From DATKCJ01 sp035513275 (GTDB lineage: Bacteria > Verrucomicrobiota > Verrucomicrobiia > Opitutales > Opitutaceae): a stretch of 9,975 nt of DNA. The stretch's first letter is position 1. Every line of letters begins with the position of its first letter. The notes beneath the pieces are model-generated. The model saw nothing but the letters and a program-made list of their open reading frames with translations, made no database searches and was not told where the DNA came from. Of this stretch, positions 1-6,135 are shown piece after piece. The stretch lies in NCBI GenBank assembly GCA_035513275.1, contig DATKCJ010000428.1, forward strand, positions 1-9,975, in the 5' to 3' direction. The position numbers were made by a program, and so were the translations under genes.

Positions 1-306
1 AAGCCCCTTGTCGTTTCCTATGACGGCGGCCCGGTCGACGTCTCGGCCGCGCTCAGCGCGGACGGACGCACACTCACGATCGGTGTCGTCAATCCGACCG
101 CGGCCGAGGTCTCCCTCGCGCCCGCGCTCTCGGGACTCGCAACGACCGGCGCGGCCGTGCGCTGGCACATCACGGGCCCGAGTCCCGAGGCCCACAACAC
201 GCCCGGCAAGCCGCGCGTTGTCGACATCCAGCGAAGCGATGCCGACGCGTCGTCGCTCAAGGTGCCCGCGCTCAGTTGCGCGGTCTTTGAGCTGCCGCTG
301 AAGTAA
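1..306 (+). CDS. C-terminal end of a GH51-like alpha-L-arabinofuranosidase (5' end outside window)
   Basis: The open frame enters from the left edge and stops with TAA at 304-306, giving the last 101 residues of a protein. The visible part is a beta-rich tail with a VSAALSADGRTLTIGVVNPT stretch, then HITGPSPEAHNTPG, and a closing AVFELPLK. This pattern (an S-A-S-type strand, a 'VNP' strand, 'GP..AHNT', and a final strand rich in small and aliphatic residues) is what the C-terminal beta-sandwich of family 51 arabinofuranosidases looks like. That family removes arabinose side chains from arabinan and arabinoxylan. The catalytic barrel is not in the window, so family and activity are inferred from the tail alone. 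The stop codon overlaps the next start by one base (TAATG), so the two genes are probably co-translated. Confidence 0.6.
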   Translation, partial: KPLVVSYDGGPVDVSAALSADGRTLTIGVVNPTAAEVSLAPALSGLATTGAAVRWHITGPSPEAHNTPGKPRVVDIQRSDADASSLKVPALSCAVFELPLK

Positions 307-1949
307 TGTTCACCCTGCGCGAGAAACTGGAACAGTCGTCCGAGTTTCTGATCGGCACCGAGCTGGTTTCTGTGCGCGGGGGGATGGGGGAGCGGAGCGC
401 GCTCAAGGCGAGGTCGTTCGCAAACGACCTCGTCGAAAGCGCGGACGTCGACTGGATCTCGATCACCGACAACGCCGGCGGCAATCCGCAGCTCGCACCG
501 ACAGCGCTCGGCAAGCCGATCCTCTACGCCGGCAAGGAGGTCGTGATCCACCTCACGTGCAAGGATCTCAACCGAAACGCGCTCGAGAGCGAGGCGTGGC
601 TCCTGCACAGCGAGGGCTTCAACAACATCCTCGCGATGACGGGCGACTATCCCGTCGCTGGCAACGGCGGCTCGGCAAAGCCTGTCTTCGACATCGACTC
701 GGTCGGCCTCATCTCGATGTTGCGCCAGATGAACGAGGGGCTCGATCCGAACGATGTGTTCGGTCGTGGCCGTGCGCGCTCGTCGCGCCAAAGCGCAGCG
801 ACGGCGGAGGAGCGCAGCTCTGCTGTCCAGCAGAGCGCCGCTCTCGCGGCGGGCTACAAGCGATTCGAAAAGACAAACTTCCTCACGGGAGCAGTCACCA
901 CGAACTTCAAGCTGCGCGAAGGCGAGGTGATGCCGCAGTATCAGAAGCTCGCGGCTAAAATCGCCGCCGGCGCCCGGTTCATCATCAATCAGATCGGCTT
1001 CGATGCGCGCAAGCAGCACGAGCAGATCGCGTGGATGGCCGCGCACGGCCTCGGCGGCACGCCGCTTATTGGCAACGTGTATCTCCTCGGAGCACGCGTC
1101 GCCGCACTCTTCAACTCGGGGCGTATTCCCGGCGTCGTGCTCACGCAACCGCTACTCGAGCTCTGCGAGCGCCACGCCGCGTCGCCCGACGGCGGGAAGG
1201 AGTTCTTCCTCGAGTTCGCCGCGAAGCAGATAGCGATCTATCGCGGCCTCAACTATCGCGGCGCTTATCTCGGAGGCGTGCACAACTCGCCGGCGCTGCG
1301 CCGCATCCTCGAGATCGAGCGCGGCTTCGCGCCGGATGACTGGCGGCAGTTCGCACGCGAGATCAGCTACTCGCGTCCGGGCGAGTTCTTTTTCTACGCG
1401 CCCGTCGAGGAGACTGGACTCATCGATCCATCGCGGCGCGCGCTCGTTCCTTCGGCGCCTTCGGTGCACACGAGTGTCGGCTACGGTTTTTCGAAGTGGA
1501 TGCACGCGCGCGCATTCACGCCGGGTGCGTGGCTCAACAACTTAGGAGCGCGCGCTTGCGCCCGGGCTGCAGACCCCATGCAAGGCCCGCGCGTGCTGCG
1601 CGCGCTCGAGCATGCCGGCAAGTCGGTGATGTTTGGCTGCCGGGATTGCGGCGACTGCTCGCTCGCGGAGCTCGCGTTTCTCTGCCCCGAATCGCAGTGT
1701 GCGAAGAACCAGCGCAACGGCCCGTGCGGCGGCACGCACGAAGGACGCTGCGAGGTCGACGGCTATGGCGACTGCATCTGGCTGCGCGCCTACGAGCGGC
1801 TCCAGCACGACGGCCGCGAAGGCGAGCTGCTCGCCCATGCACCGGTAATTCAGGACCAAAGTCTGCGCGGCACATCGTCGTGGGCAAACTACTGGCTCGG
1901 CCGCGACCACACGGCGAAGAAGCCGAACCCATCCACTCCTGCCTCCTGA
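306..1949 (+). CDS. metF: Fused methylenetetrahydrofolate reductase (MetF barrel plus cysteine-rich MetV-like C-terminal domain)
   Basis: The 547-residue product should reduce 5,10-methylene-THF to 5-methyl-THF in the cytoplasm. The N-terminal two thirds is a MetF-type flavin barrel: it has ITDNAGGN near residue 58, HLTCKDLNRNALES, NNILAMTGDYP and, later, INQIGFD. The last ~110 residues carry eight cysteines (C445, C448, C451, C460, C465, C474, C482, C490) in a CxxCxxC...PCGG arrangement. This is the 'MTHFR C-terminal' or MetV-like domain, which in acetogens accompanies MetF and probably binds a metal or Fe-S cluster. The start at 306 overlaps the preceding stop, and the MetF-typical MFTLREKLE begins there. 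Oddly, residues about 154-184 (Arg/Ser/Ala-rich) are encoded by a palindromic repeat unit sitting between VFG and KRFEKTNFLTGA. The barrel motifs on both sides are intact, so the gene looks functional. The electron donor is unknown. Confidence 0.85.
   Translation: MFTLREKLEQSSEFLIGTELVSVRGGMGERSALKARSFANDLVESADVDWISITDNAGGNPQLAPTALGKPILYAGKEVVIHLTCKDLNRNALESEAWLLHSEGFNNILAMTGDYPVAGNGGSAKPVFDIDSVGLISMLRQMNEGLDPNDVFGRGRARSSRQSAATAEERSSAVQQSAALAAGYKRFEKTNFLTGAVTTNFKLREGEVMPQYQKLAAKIAAGARFIINQIGFDARKQHEQIAWMAAHGLGGTPLIGNVYLLGARVAALFNSGRIPGVVLTQPLLELCERHAASPDGGKEFFLEFAAKQIAIYRGLNYRGAYLGGVHNSPALRRILEIERGFAPDDWRQFAREISYSRPGEFFFYAPVEETGLIDPSRRALVPSAPSVHTSVGYGFSKWMHARAFTPGAWLNNLGARACARAADPMQGPRVLRALEHAGKSVMFGCRDCGDCSLAELAFLCPESQCAKNQRNGPCGGTHEGRCEVDGYGDCIWLRAYERLQHDGREGELLAHAPVIQDQSLRGTSSWANYWLGRDHTAKKPNPSTPAS
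766..857 (+). repeat. In-frame composite REP pair inside metF
   Basis: A 92-base tail-to-tail unit lies wholly within the metF reading frame. Its left end is a REP head and arm (GTGG then CCGTGCGC). A 34-base enlarged loop follows at 778-811, then GCGCAG. This left part matches the long-loop repeat at 7109-7164 (read on its - strand) at 42 of 52 bases by my hand alignment. A 9-bp-armed palindrome with TCTGCTGTCCAGCAGA at its core follows at 817-836. The right end, read on the - strand, is GTAG, CCCGCCGC, GAGA, GCGGCG: a REP with a GNRA loop. It encodes about 31 residues and contains no stop. Mechanism and age of insertion are inferred. Confidence 0.78.
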
Positions 1950-1950
1950 G

Positions 1951-2003
1951 GTAGGAGCCCGCTTGCGGGCGATGGCAAAAATCGCCCGCAAGCGCGCTCC
2001 TTC
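1951..2003. repeat. Intergenic palindromic repeat with GTAG head, a second REP-like family
   Basis: Starting one base after the metF stop, arms at 1954-1973 and 1981-2000 are inverted 20-mers with a single mismatch, separated by the 7-base GGCAAAA. Each arm can also fold alone (CCCGC/GCGGG). The left end reads GTAGGAGCCCGCTTGCGGG, which resembles REP sequences of pseudomonads in style but differs from the GNRA-loop REPs of this window. No T-run follows closely enough to argue for a classic terminator, although the hairpin could attenuate read-through into the next gene, 15 bases downstream. Confidence 0.72.
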
Positions 2004-2018
2004 AAAATCCCACCACTC

Positions 2019-2948
2019 ATGTCAGACCGAAAGCTCCACATCATCGGCGAACTCATTAACAACTCCTACGGGCGCGCGCGGCGGGCATTCACCGAGCGCG
2101 ATCCGCAAGGCTACGCCGAGCTCGCGCGCGTGCAGGCAGAGCGCGGAGTCCGCTATCTCACGCTCAACCTCGACGGCACCGCGCGGCTGCAGGTGAAGAT
2201 GGAGGAGATGCTCTCGTTGCTGCCCGACGTGATCAAGGCGGTGCAGGCTGCGACCGACGTGCCGATCAGCTTCGACAACCCGTCCGTCGAATACCACAAG
2301 GTCGCGCTCAAGCACTACGATCGCGATCGCAGCGGCCCGCCGATCCTCAACTCCATCGCCGCGTCGCGCACGCACATCGACGAGATGATCCGTCTCGTGA
2401 AGGACTACGATACGAACGTCGTCATCATGGCATCGGAGCATTTCGTGTCCGGTGGCACGTCGCAGTGCCTCGCGCCGGAGGATTCGCACAAGGCTGCGCG
2501 GCACTTTGTCGAACGGCTCGTCACCGACGCCGGCCGCACGACCGACCAAATACTCATCGACCCCGGCCTCGCGCCCGTCGGTGCCGACACTTACGGCCTC
2601 GTCAACATTGGCCTCGACGCGATGCGGCTCATCAGCGCCGACAAGGATCTCGCGGGCGTGCACATGATCGTCGGCCTCTCGAACTTTGCGTGGGGCACGC
2701 CGAAGGGCGTGCGCGAGCAACTGGAGAACGCATACCTCACTCTCGGCATGGAGGTCGGTCTGGACTACGCGCTCGCGAATCCCGAGAAATCGCCCGCGCC
2801 GCTCCCGGCGGACGACCCGATGGTCGCGAAGCTGCGCGCCGCGCTCGAGCAGGGCCGGGCGCGCGACGGCGAGAGCCAGGAAACCGCCGGCTACCGCCAG
2901 GCCGAAGCGATCATGGAAATTTGCAACGAGGCCGCTGCCGCCGACTGA
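2019..2948 (+). CDS. Methyltetrahydrofolate:corrinoid methyltransferase-like pterin-binding protein
   Basis: The 309-residue protein resembles AcsE/MeTr and the pterin-binding module of MetH: a dihydropteroate-synthase-fold barrel that passes the N5-methyl of methyl-THF to a cob(I)amide protein. It starts with the family-like HIIGELINNSYGRARRAFTERDP. The expected pterin-binding and catalytic positions can be picked out: D86 in SFDN, N111 in ILNS, D181 in LIDPG, and N222 in VGLSN (the Asn that protonates or positions N5 in MeTr). The last ~40 residues are charged and extend slightly beyond the usual ~260-residue domain. No corrinoid-binding domain is attached, so it needs a separate corrinoid partner that is not in this window. 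It follows metF after a 69-base gap that is mostly a palindromic repeat. No Shine-Dalgarno motif precedes the ATG. The direction of methyl flow cannot be read from sequence. Confidence 0.82.
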   Translation: MSDRKLHIIGELINNSYGRARRAFTERDPQGYAELARVQAERGVRYLTLNLDGTARLQVKMEEMLSLLPDVIKAVQAATDVPISFDNPSVEYHKVALKHYDRDRSGPPILNSIAASRTHIDEMIRLVKDYDTNVVIMASEHFVSGGTSQCLAPEDSHKAARHFVERLVTDAGRTTDQILIDPGLAPVGADTYGLVNIGLDAMRLISADKDLAGVHMIVGLSNFAWGTPKGVREQLENAYLTLGMEVGLDYALANPEKSPAPLPADDPMVAKLRAALEQGRARDGESQETAGYRQAEAIMEICNEAAAAD

Positions 2949-2977
2949 TGAGGGCCGCACTCAGTTTCTTCTCCTAT

Positions 2978-3003
2978 GTAGCCCGCCGCGTGAGCGGCGG
3001 GAC
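2978..3003 (+). repeat. REP element A
   Basis: GTAG head, arm CCCGCCGC, loop GTGA, perfectly complementary arm, then AC. It lies 29 bases after the upstream stop codon and forms a tail-to-tail pair with the - strand REP at 3028-3053. Confidence 0.85.
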
Positions 3004-3027
3004 AAGTCTGCACTCGACCGTGCGAGC

Positions 3028-3053
3028 GTCCCTGCGCTCACGCGCAGGGCTAC
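3028..3053 (-). repeat. REP element B
   Basis: Read on the - strand it has the GTAG head, arm CCCTGCGC, loop GTGA, a complementary arm and AC. Its head faces the head of the next REP across an 8-base spacer (3054-3061). With that REP it forms the left copy of a 60-base block that recurs on the other side of the RAYT gene. Confidence 0.87.
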
Positions 3054-3061
3054 ATGATCTT

Positions 3062-3087
3062 GTAGCCCGCTCCGTGAGGAGCGGGAC
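3062..3087 (+). repeat. REP element C, directly upstream of the RAYT gene
   Basis: GTAG head, arm CCCGCTCC, loop GTGA, a complementary arm and AC. The loop and right arm create GAGGAG at 3076-3081, a Shine-Dalgarno-like string 12 bases before the RAYT ATG. The spacing is long and the motif is part of the hairpin, so a role in translation is only possible. Confidence 0.88.
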
Positions 3088-3093
3088 ATCGCG

Positions 3094-3678
3094 ATGACTT
3101 TCACGCGAAAATCCAAACTGCCGCGCTTGAGACGTGAGTTCTATCAGGGCCACGCCTTCGTTCTTTGGACGCACACCTTCGAAGACCGAGCCACCGGCTG
3201 GCTTTGCGAATCATTGCACTCGCACTTTCGCGAGATTCTTCTGCATGCATCGAGTCGCTACGATCTTGCATGCCCATGTTACGTTCTGATGCCCGACCAT
3301 TGGCACTTGGTTTGGATCGGCCTGGACGAAGCGAGCGACCAGAGACTCGCGACTTCATTCCTTCGGCAACACCTGACGCCGACACTCGTGCCCGCGAAAT
3401 TACAGGATCGGGCACACGATCGCGTTTTGAAGGAGAACGAGCGGGAGCACGGAGCTTTCCAGAGTGCCTGCGAATATGTGTTCGCGAACCCCGAACGTGC
3501 CGGGTTGTGCAAACGTTGGAGTGATTGGCCGTATCTTGGAGCGATAGTCCCTGGCTATCCAGACCTCGATGTCCGGGCTGACGACTTTTGGGGGCGGTTT
3601 TGGAAGATCCACAACCGGCTTGTTTCGGTCGCGCCAGTCGGTCCCTGCGCTCACGCGCAGGGCTACACAATCTTGTAG
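3094..3678 (+). CDS. REP-associated tyrosine transposase (RAYT, HUH/Y1 family)
   Basis: The 194-residue protein is a single-domain HUH nuclease of the Y1 (IS200/TnpA-REP) group, which cuts and joins single-stranded REP hairpins. The motif CYVLMPDHWHLVW holds the metal-binding pair H69 and H71. The candidate catalytic tyrosine is Y128 in CEYVFANPERAG, the usual 'Y..NP.RAG' helix. The N-terminus LPRLRREFYQGHAFVLWTH fits the first strand of the family. REPs bracket the gene on both sides. Its last ~12 residues (from about 183) are encoded by the downstream REP, and its stop codon is the TAG of the next REP's GTAG head, so the native C-terminus may have been replaced. GC content is lower than in the neighbours (about 54% versus 64% in counted stretches), which suggests transfer. 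No frameshift is visible, so the enzyme may be active. Confidence 0.9.
   Translation: MTFTRKSKLPRLRREFYQGHAFVLWTHTFEDRATGWLCESLHSHFREILLHASSRYDLACPCYVLMPDHWHLVWIGLDEASDQRLATSFLRQHLTPTLVPAKLQDRAHDRVLKENEREHGAFQSACEYVFANPERAGLCKRWSDWPYLGAIVPGYPDLDVRADDFWGRFWKIHNRLVSVAPVGPCAHAQGYTIL
3641..3666 (-). repeat. REP element D, overlapping the 3' end of the RAYT gene
   Basis: Read on the - strand it has the GTAG head, arm CCCTGCGC, loop GTGA, a complementary arm and AC, identical to the copy at 3028-3053. It is translated as part of the RAYT C-terminus (the GPCAHAQGY stretch). Confidence 0.88.
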
Positions 3679-3700
3679 CCCGCTCCGTGAGGAGCGGGAC
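3675..3700 (+). repeat. REP element E, upstream of the amidohydrolase
   Basis: Identical to the copy at 3062-3087. Its head supplies the RAYT stop codon (TAG at 3676-3678). Its right arm places GAGGAG (3689-3694) 11 bases before the amidohydrolase ATG. I see no matching - strand partner before the coding sequence begins. Confidence 0.88.
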
Positions 3701-3705
3701 ACACA

Positions 3706-5067
3706 ATGACGCATTCGCCGCAAATCCCCGTCGCCACCCGCGATCATCCGATCTGGCTGCACGTCGGCACGCTGCTCGACGGCACGAGCACAACGCCACG
3801 ACGCGACGCGCACATCGTTTACGACGCCGCGAGCGTTCGCTTCGTCGGCGACTCGGGAAGCACGCCGCCGGCATCATTGCTTCGCGAGGGACAGACGACA
3901 CCGGACGTCTCTGCCTCCGATGTGACAATGGTGCCTGGTCTCGCCGATGCACACGCGCACCTTTTCCTCGAGGGCGGCGAACTCGAATTCGACAGGCGCG
4001 CCGAATACCTGAAGCAAGACGCGACGGCGCTCCTCGCGGCGGCGATGCCGCGGCTCGAGAAACTGGTGCGACTCGGGGTGATCGGCGTGCGCGACGCAGG
4101 CGACAAGGACGGCGTCGGCCTCGCGATCAGCAAACTCTGCAAGCAGCGTCGCGAAGCGGTAGGGCATTCTGCTGGCCAGCAGAATGACCTGCAACGTGGC
4201 GGGTCTGAGACCCGCCCTACACCAGACGCCGCTTCGTTCATGCCCTACCTCGACAGCCCCGGCGCGGCGATTCACCACCGCGGACGCTACGGCAGCTTCA
4301 TGGGTGGCGCGCTCGAGGACTATGCATCGCCCGCCGAATGTGTGGCCGCGCGTGTCGCGGCGGGCGCCGATCGGATCAAGCTCATCCCGACCGGGATCAT
4401 AAATTTCAAGGCAGGCGCGGTGACGACTGACCCACAGATGAAGGTAGACGAGCTCCATCAGCTTGTCGCCGCGGCGCGCGCTGCGGGGCTGCAGACGTTC
4501 GCGCACGCTTCGGGTGATGCGGGTATCGAGCGCGTCATCGAGGCCGGTGTGGATTCGGTCGAGCACGGATTCTTCGTGCGCGACGATCAACTTGCGCGGA
4601 TGCGCGACCGCCGGATCGCGTGGGTGCCGACGTTCGCGCCGGTGCAGGTGCAACTCGACCACGCGGCGCGCTTCGGCTGGGACGCAACCGTCGCGAACCA
4701 TTTGAAGCGCATTCTCGACAATCACGCGGCGAGCCTCGCCCGCGCGCATGCGATGGGTGTAATCATCATCGCCGGGAGCGACGCGGGCTCTTGCGGCGTG
4801 CCGCATGGAGTGGGCCTGTTGCGCGAACTCGAGCTGATGGAGCTCGCGGGCATGCCGCCGGTCGCTGTCATCAACTCCGCGACCGGCGCCGGTGCCGAAC
4901 GCCTCGGTTACCGCGAGAAGTTCGGACGGATCGAAGCCGGCTGGATGGCGCGGTTCATCGTCACGCAGCATTCCCCGCTCGAGACTGTCGCGAACCTTCG
5001 GAAACCGCTTACCGTGGTGTTCGACGGAGTGCCGCATTCCTCTAGCGTCGACCCTGCCGGACTGTAG
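3706..5067 (+). CDS. Metal-dependent amidohydrolase (imidazolonepropionase/prolidase-like)
   Basis: The 453-residue protein is a member of the amidohydrolase superfamily, with a small beta-sandwich formed by the two ends around a TIM barrel. Metal and catalytic positions are visible: H83 and H85 in DAHAHL, K225 in IKLIPTG (candidate carboxylated lysine), H267 in FAHASG, H287 in VEHGF, and D359 in AGSDAG. These resemble the binuclear imidazolonepropionase-like and Xaa-Pro dipeptidase-like groups. The real substrate cannot be told and may be a cyclic amide or dipeptide. No typical secretion signal is seen. Residues 152-172 come from an in-frame palindromic repeat pair and separate AISKLCKQ from MPYLDSPGAAIHHRGRYG. 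The catalytic residues are on either side, so activity may survive. The start at 3706 lies 5 bases after a REP. The next gene starts 13 bases after the stop. Confidence 0.82.
   Translation: MTHSPQIPVATRDHPIWLHVGTLLDGTSTTPRRDAHIVYDAASVRFVGDSGSTPPASLLREGQTTPDVSASDVTMVPGLADAHAHLFLEGGELEFDRRAEYLKQDATALLAAAMPRLEKLVRLGVIGVRDAGDKDGVGLAISKLCKQRREAVGHSAGQQNDLQRGGSETRPTPDAASFMPYLDSPGAAIHHRGRYGSFMGGALEDYASPAECVAARVAAGADRIKLIPTGIINFKAGAVTTDPQMKVDELHQLVAAARAAGLQTFAHASGDAGIERVIEAGVDSVEHGFFVRDDQLARMRDRRIAWVPTFAPVQVQLDHAARFGWDATVANHLKRILDNHAASLARAHAMGVIIIAGSDAGSCGVPHGVGLLRELELMELAGMPPVAVINSATGAGAERLGYREKFGRIEAGWMARFIVTQHSPLETVANLRKPLTVVFDGVPHSSSVDPAGL
4159..4220 (+). repeat. In-frame composite palindromic repeat pair inside the amidohydrolase gene
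   Basis: A 62-base unit begins with GTAGGGC and ends with its inverse, GCCCTAC. Inside are a perfect 22-base palindrome at 4165-4186 (core TCTGCTGGCCAGCAGA) and a hairpin at 4198-4216 (GGCGGGTC, loop TGA, GACCCGCC). It is read without a stop as about 21 residues (VGHSAGQQ...RGGSETRP). The frame reads GTA GGG, so the TAG inside the GTAG head is avoided. The first palindrome shares its core with the one in the metF unit. Confidence 0.8.
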
Positions 5068-5080
5068 AATCCACCCTGCC

Positions 5081-6115
5081 ATGCAAGCCGTCGTTCTCGA
5101 AAAGGTCGCTTCGCTCAATCTTCGCGAGATCGAGATCGATGAGCCGCTCGGTGCGAACGACGTGCGTGTCGGCATCCACACGGTCGGGATTTGCGGAAGC
5201 GATGTTCACTACTACAAGCACGGTGCGATCGGGCCGTTCGTTGTGCGCGAGCCGATGGTGCTCGGCCACGAGGCGGCCGGTGTCGTTGTTGAAACGGGAG
5301 CCGCAGTCAAATCGCTCCGCGTCGGCGACCGTGTGTGCATGGAGCCTGGCGTGCCCGACCCTGACAGCCGCGCGACACGCCTCGGCCTTTACAATCTCGA
5401 TCCCGCAGTCCGCTTCTGGGCGACGCCGCCCGTGCACGGATGCCTGCGCCCGAGTATCGTGCACCCGGCGGCATTTACCTTCAAGATGCCTGACAACGTC
5501 AGCTTCGGCGAAGGCGCGATGGTCGAGCCGCTCGCGGTCGGCATGCACGCGGCGAACAAGGCGCGGCTGCGGCCCGGCGATGTCGCGGTCGTGCTCGGCG
5601 CAGGCCCGATCGGCATGGTGACTGCGCTTGCTGCACTCGCAGGCGGCTGCAGCCGGGTGATCATCACGGATGTGCAGCAGCCGAAGCTCGATCTCGCGGC
5701 GACGCTCGGCCCGATCACACCAGTGAACGTGGCGAAGCATAATCTCGCCGATACCGTGCGCGATGCGACGGATGGCTGGGGCGCGGATGTCGTCTTCGAT
5801 GCGGTCGGGCTTCCGCAATCGATTTCACAGGCTCTCGAGGTTGTGAGTCCCGGGGGATGCATCGTGCTCATCGGCATGCCGGGCGCGCCGGTGCCGTTCG
5901 ATGTCGTGGCCGCGCAGGTGAAGGAGGCGCGGATCGAGTCGATCTTTCGCTACGCGCATGTCTTCCCGCGGGCACTCGCCTTGATGGGCAGCCGCAAGAT
6001 CGACGTGCGCCCTCTGATCACCGACCGTTACGGGTTCGGTGACTCTGTCGCCGCGTTCGAATACGCGTGCCGGATGAAGCCCACGAGCGTGAAGGTTCAG
6101 ATCGAGCTTTCCTGA
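5081..6115 (+). CDS. Zinc-type medium-chain dehydrogenase (sorbitol/xylitol dehydrogenase-like)
   Basis: The 344-residue protein is a polyol-type medium-chain alcohol dehydrogenase, which oxidises a sugar alcohol such as sorbitol or xylitol to a ketose with NAD+. Catalytic-zinc motifs are C38 in GICGSDVHYYKHG, H63-E64 in LGHEAAG, and E149 in VEPLAVG. The Rossmann motif VLGAGPIG spans about 171-178 and is followed by an acidic residue at the end of the next strand (ITDVQ), which favours NAD. The four clustered structural-zinc cysteines found in many relatives are missing: the loop reads PGVPDPDSRATRLGLYNLD. I chose the ATG at 5081 because family members begin with MQAVVLE-like sequence there; the frame stays open further upstream but runs into the amidohydrolase gene. 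No Shine-Dalgarno motif is seen. The natural substrate is undetermined. Confidence 0.85.
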   Translation: MQAVVLEKVASLNLREIEIDEPLGANDVRVGIHTVGICGSDVHYYKHGAIGPFVVREPMVLGHEAAGVVVETGAAVKSLRVGDRVCMEPGVPDPDSRATRLGLYNLDPAVRFWATPPVHGCLRPSIVHPAAFTFKMPDNVSFGEGAMVEPLAVGMHAANKARLRPGDVAVVLGAGPIGMVTALAALAGGCSRVIITDVQQPKLDLAATLGPITPVNVAKHNLADTVRDATDGWGADVVFDAVGLPQSISQALEVVSPGGCIVLIGMPGAPVPFDVVAAQVKEARIESIFRYAHVFPRALALMGSRKIDVRPLITDRYGFGDSVAAFEYACRMKPTSVKVQIELS

Positions 6116-6135
6116 AAACGGCGCAAACTTTTCCC

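Larger units (their letters stand above)
3062..3666 (+). mobile_element. REP-bounded RAYT unit (candidate autonomous element)
   Basis: The unit runs from the GTAG head of the + strand REP at 3062 to the CTAC end of the - strand REP at 3666, and nearly the whole RAYT gene is inside it. The other repeat units in the window have the same GTAG...CTAC layout without a gene. The unit therefore looks like the parent form of the small ones, as an autonomous element relates to its non-autonomous derivatives. The boundaries are inferred from the repeat symmetry. I see no target-site duplication, which agrees with what is known of HUH-type enzymes. Confidence 0.6.

Noticed and set aside
2978..3087. Possible CRISPR-like array, because similar short repeats recur
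   Set aside because: The repeats alternate in strand, vary in stem sequence, have no regular unique spacers of constant length, and fit the REP pattern with an adjacent RAYT.
4892..5080. Upstream start for the polyol-type dehydrogenase
   Set aside because: It would overlap the conserved C-terminal part of the amidohydrolase; the family-typical MQAVVLE begins at 5081.
3874..5181. A 435-codon open frame on the - strand opposite the amidohydrolase, and other long antisense frames (for example 18-1148 and 2022-2960)
   Set aside because: They are rich in Arg, Ala, His and Val without recognisable motifs. They lie opposite genes with clear catalytic motifs and are explained by high GC at third positions.
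6067..6135. Upstream start for the homocysteine methyltransferase
   Set aside because: It would overlap the dehydrogenase gene's 3' end and adds residues not seen in the family; the ATG at 6136 gives the normal distance to CDGAMGTQL.
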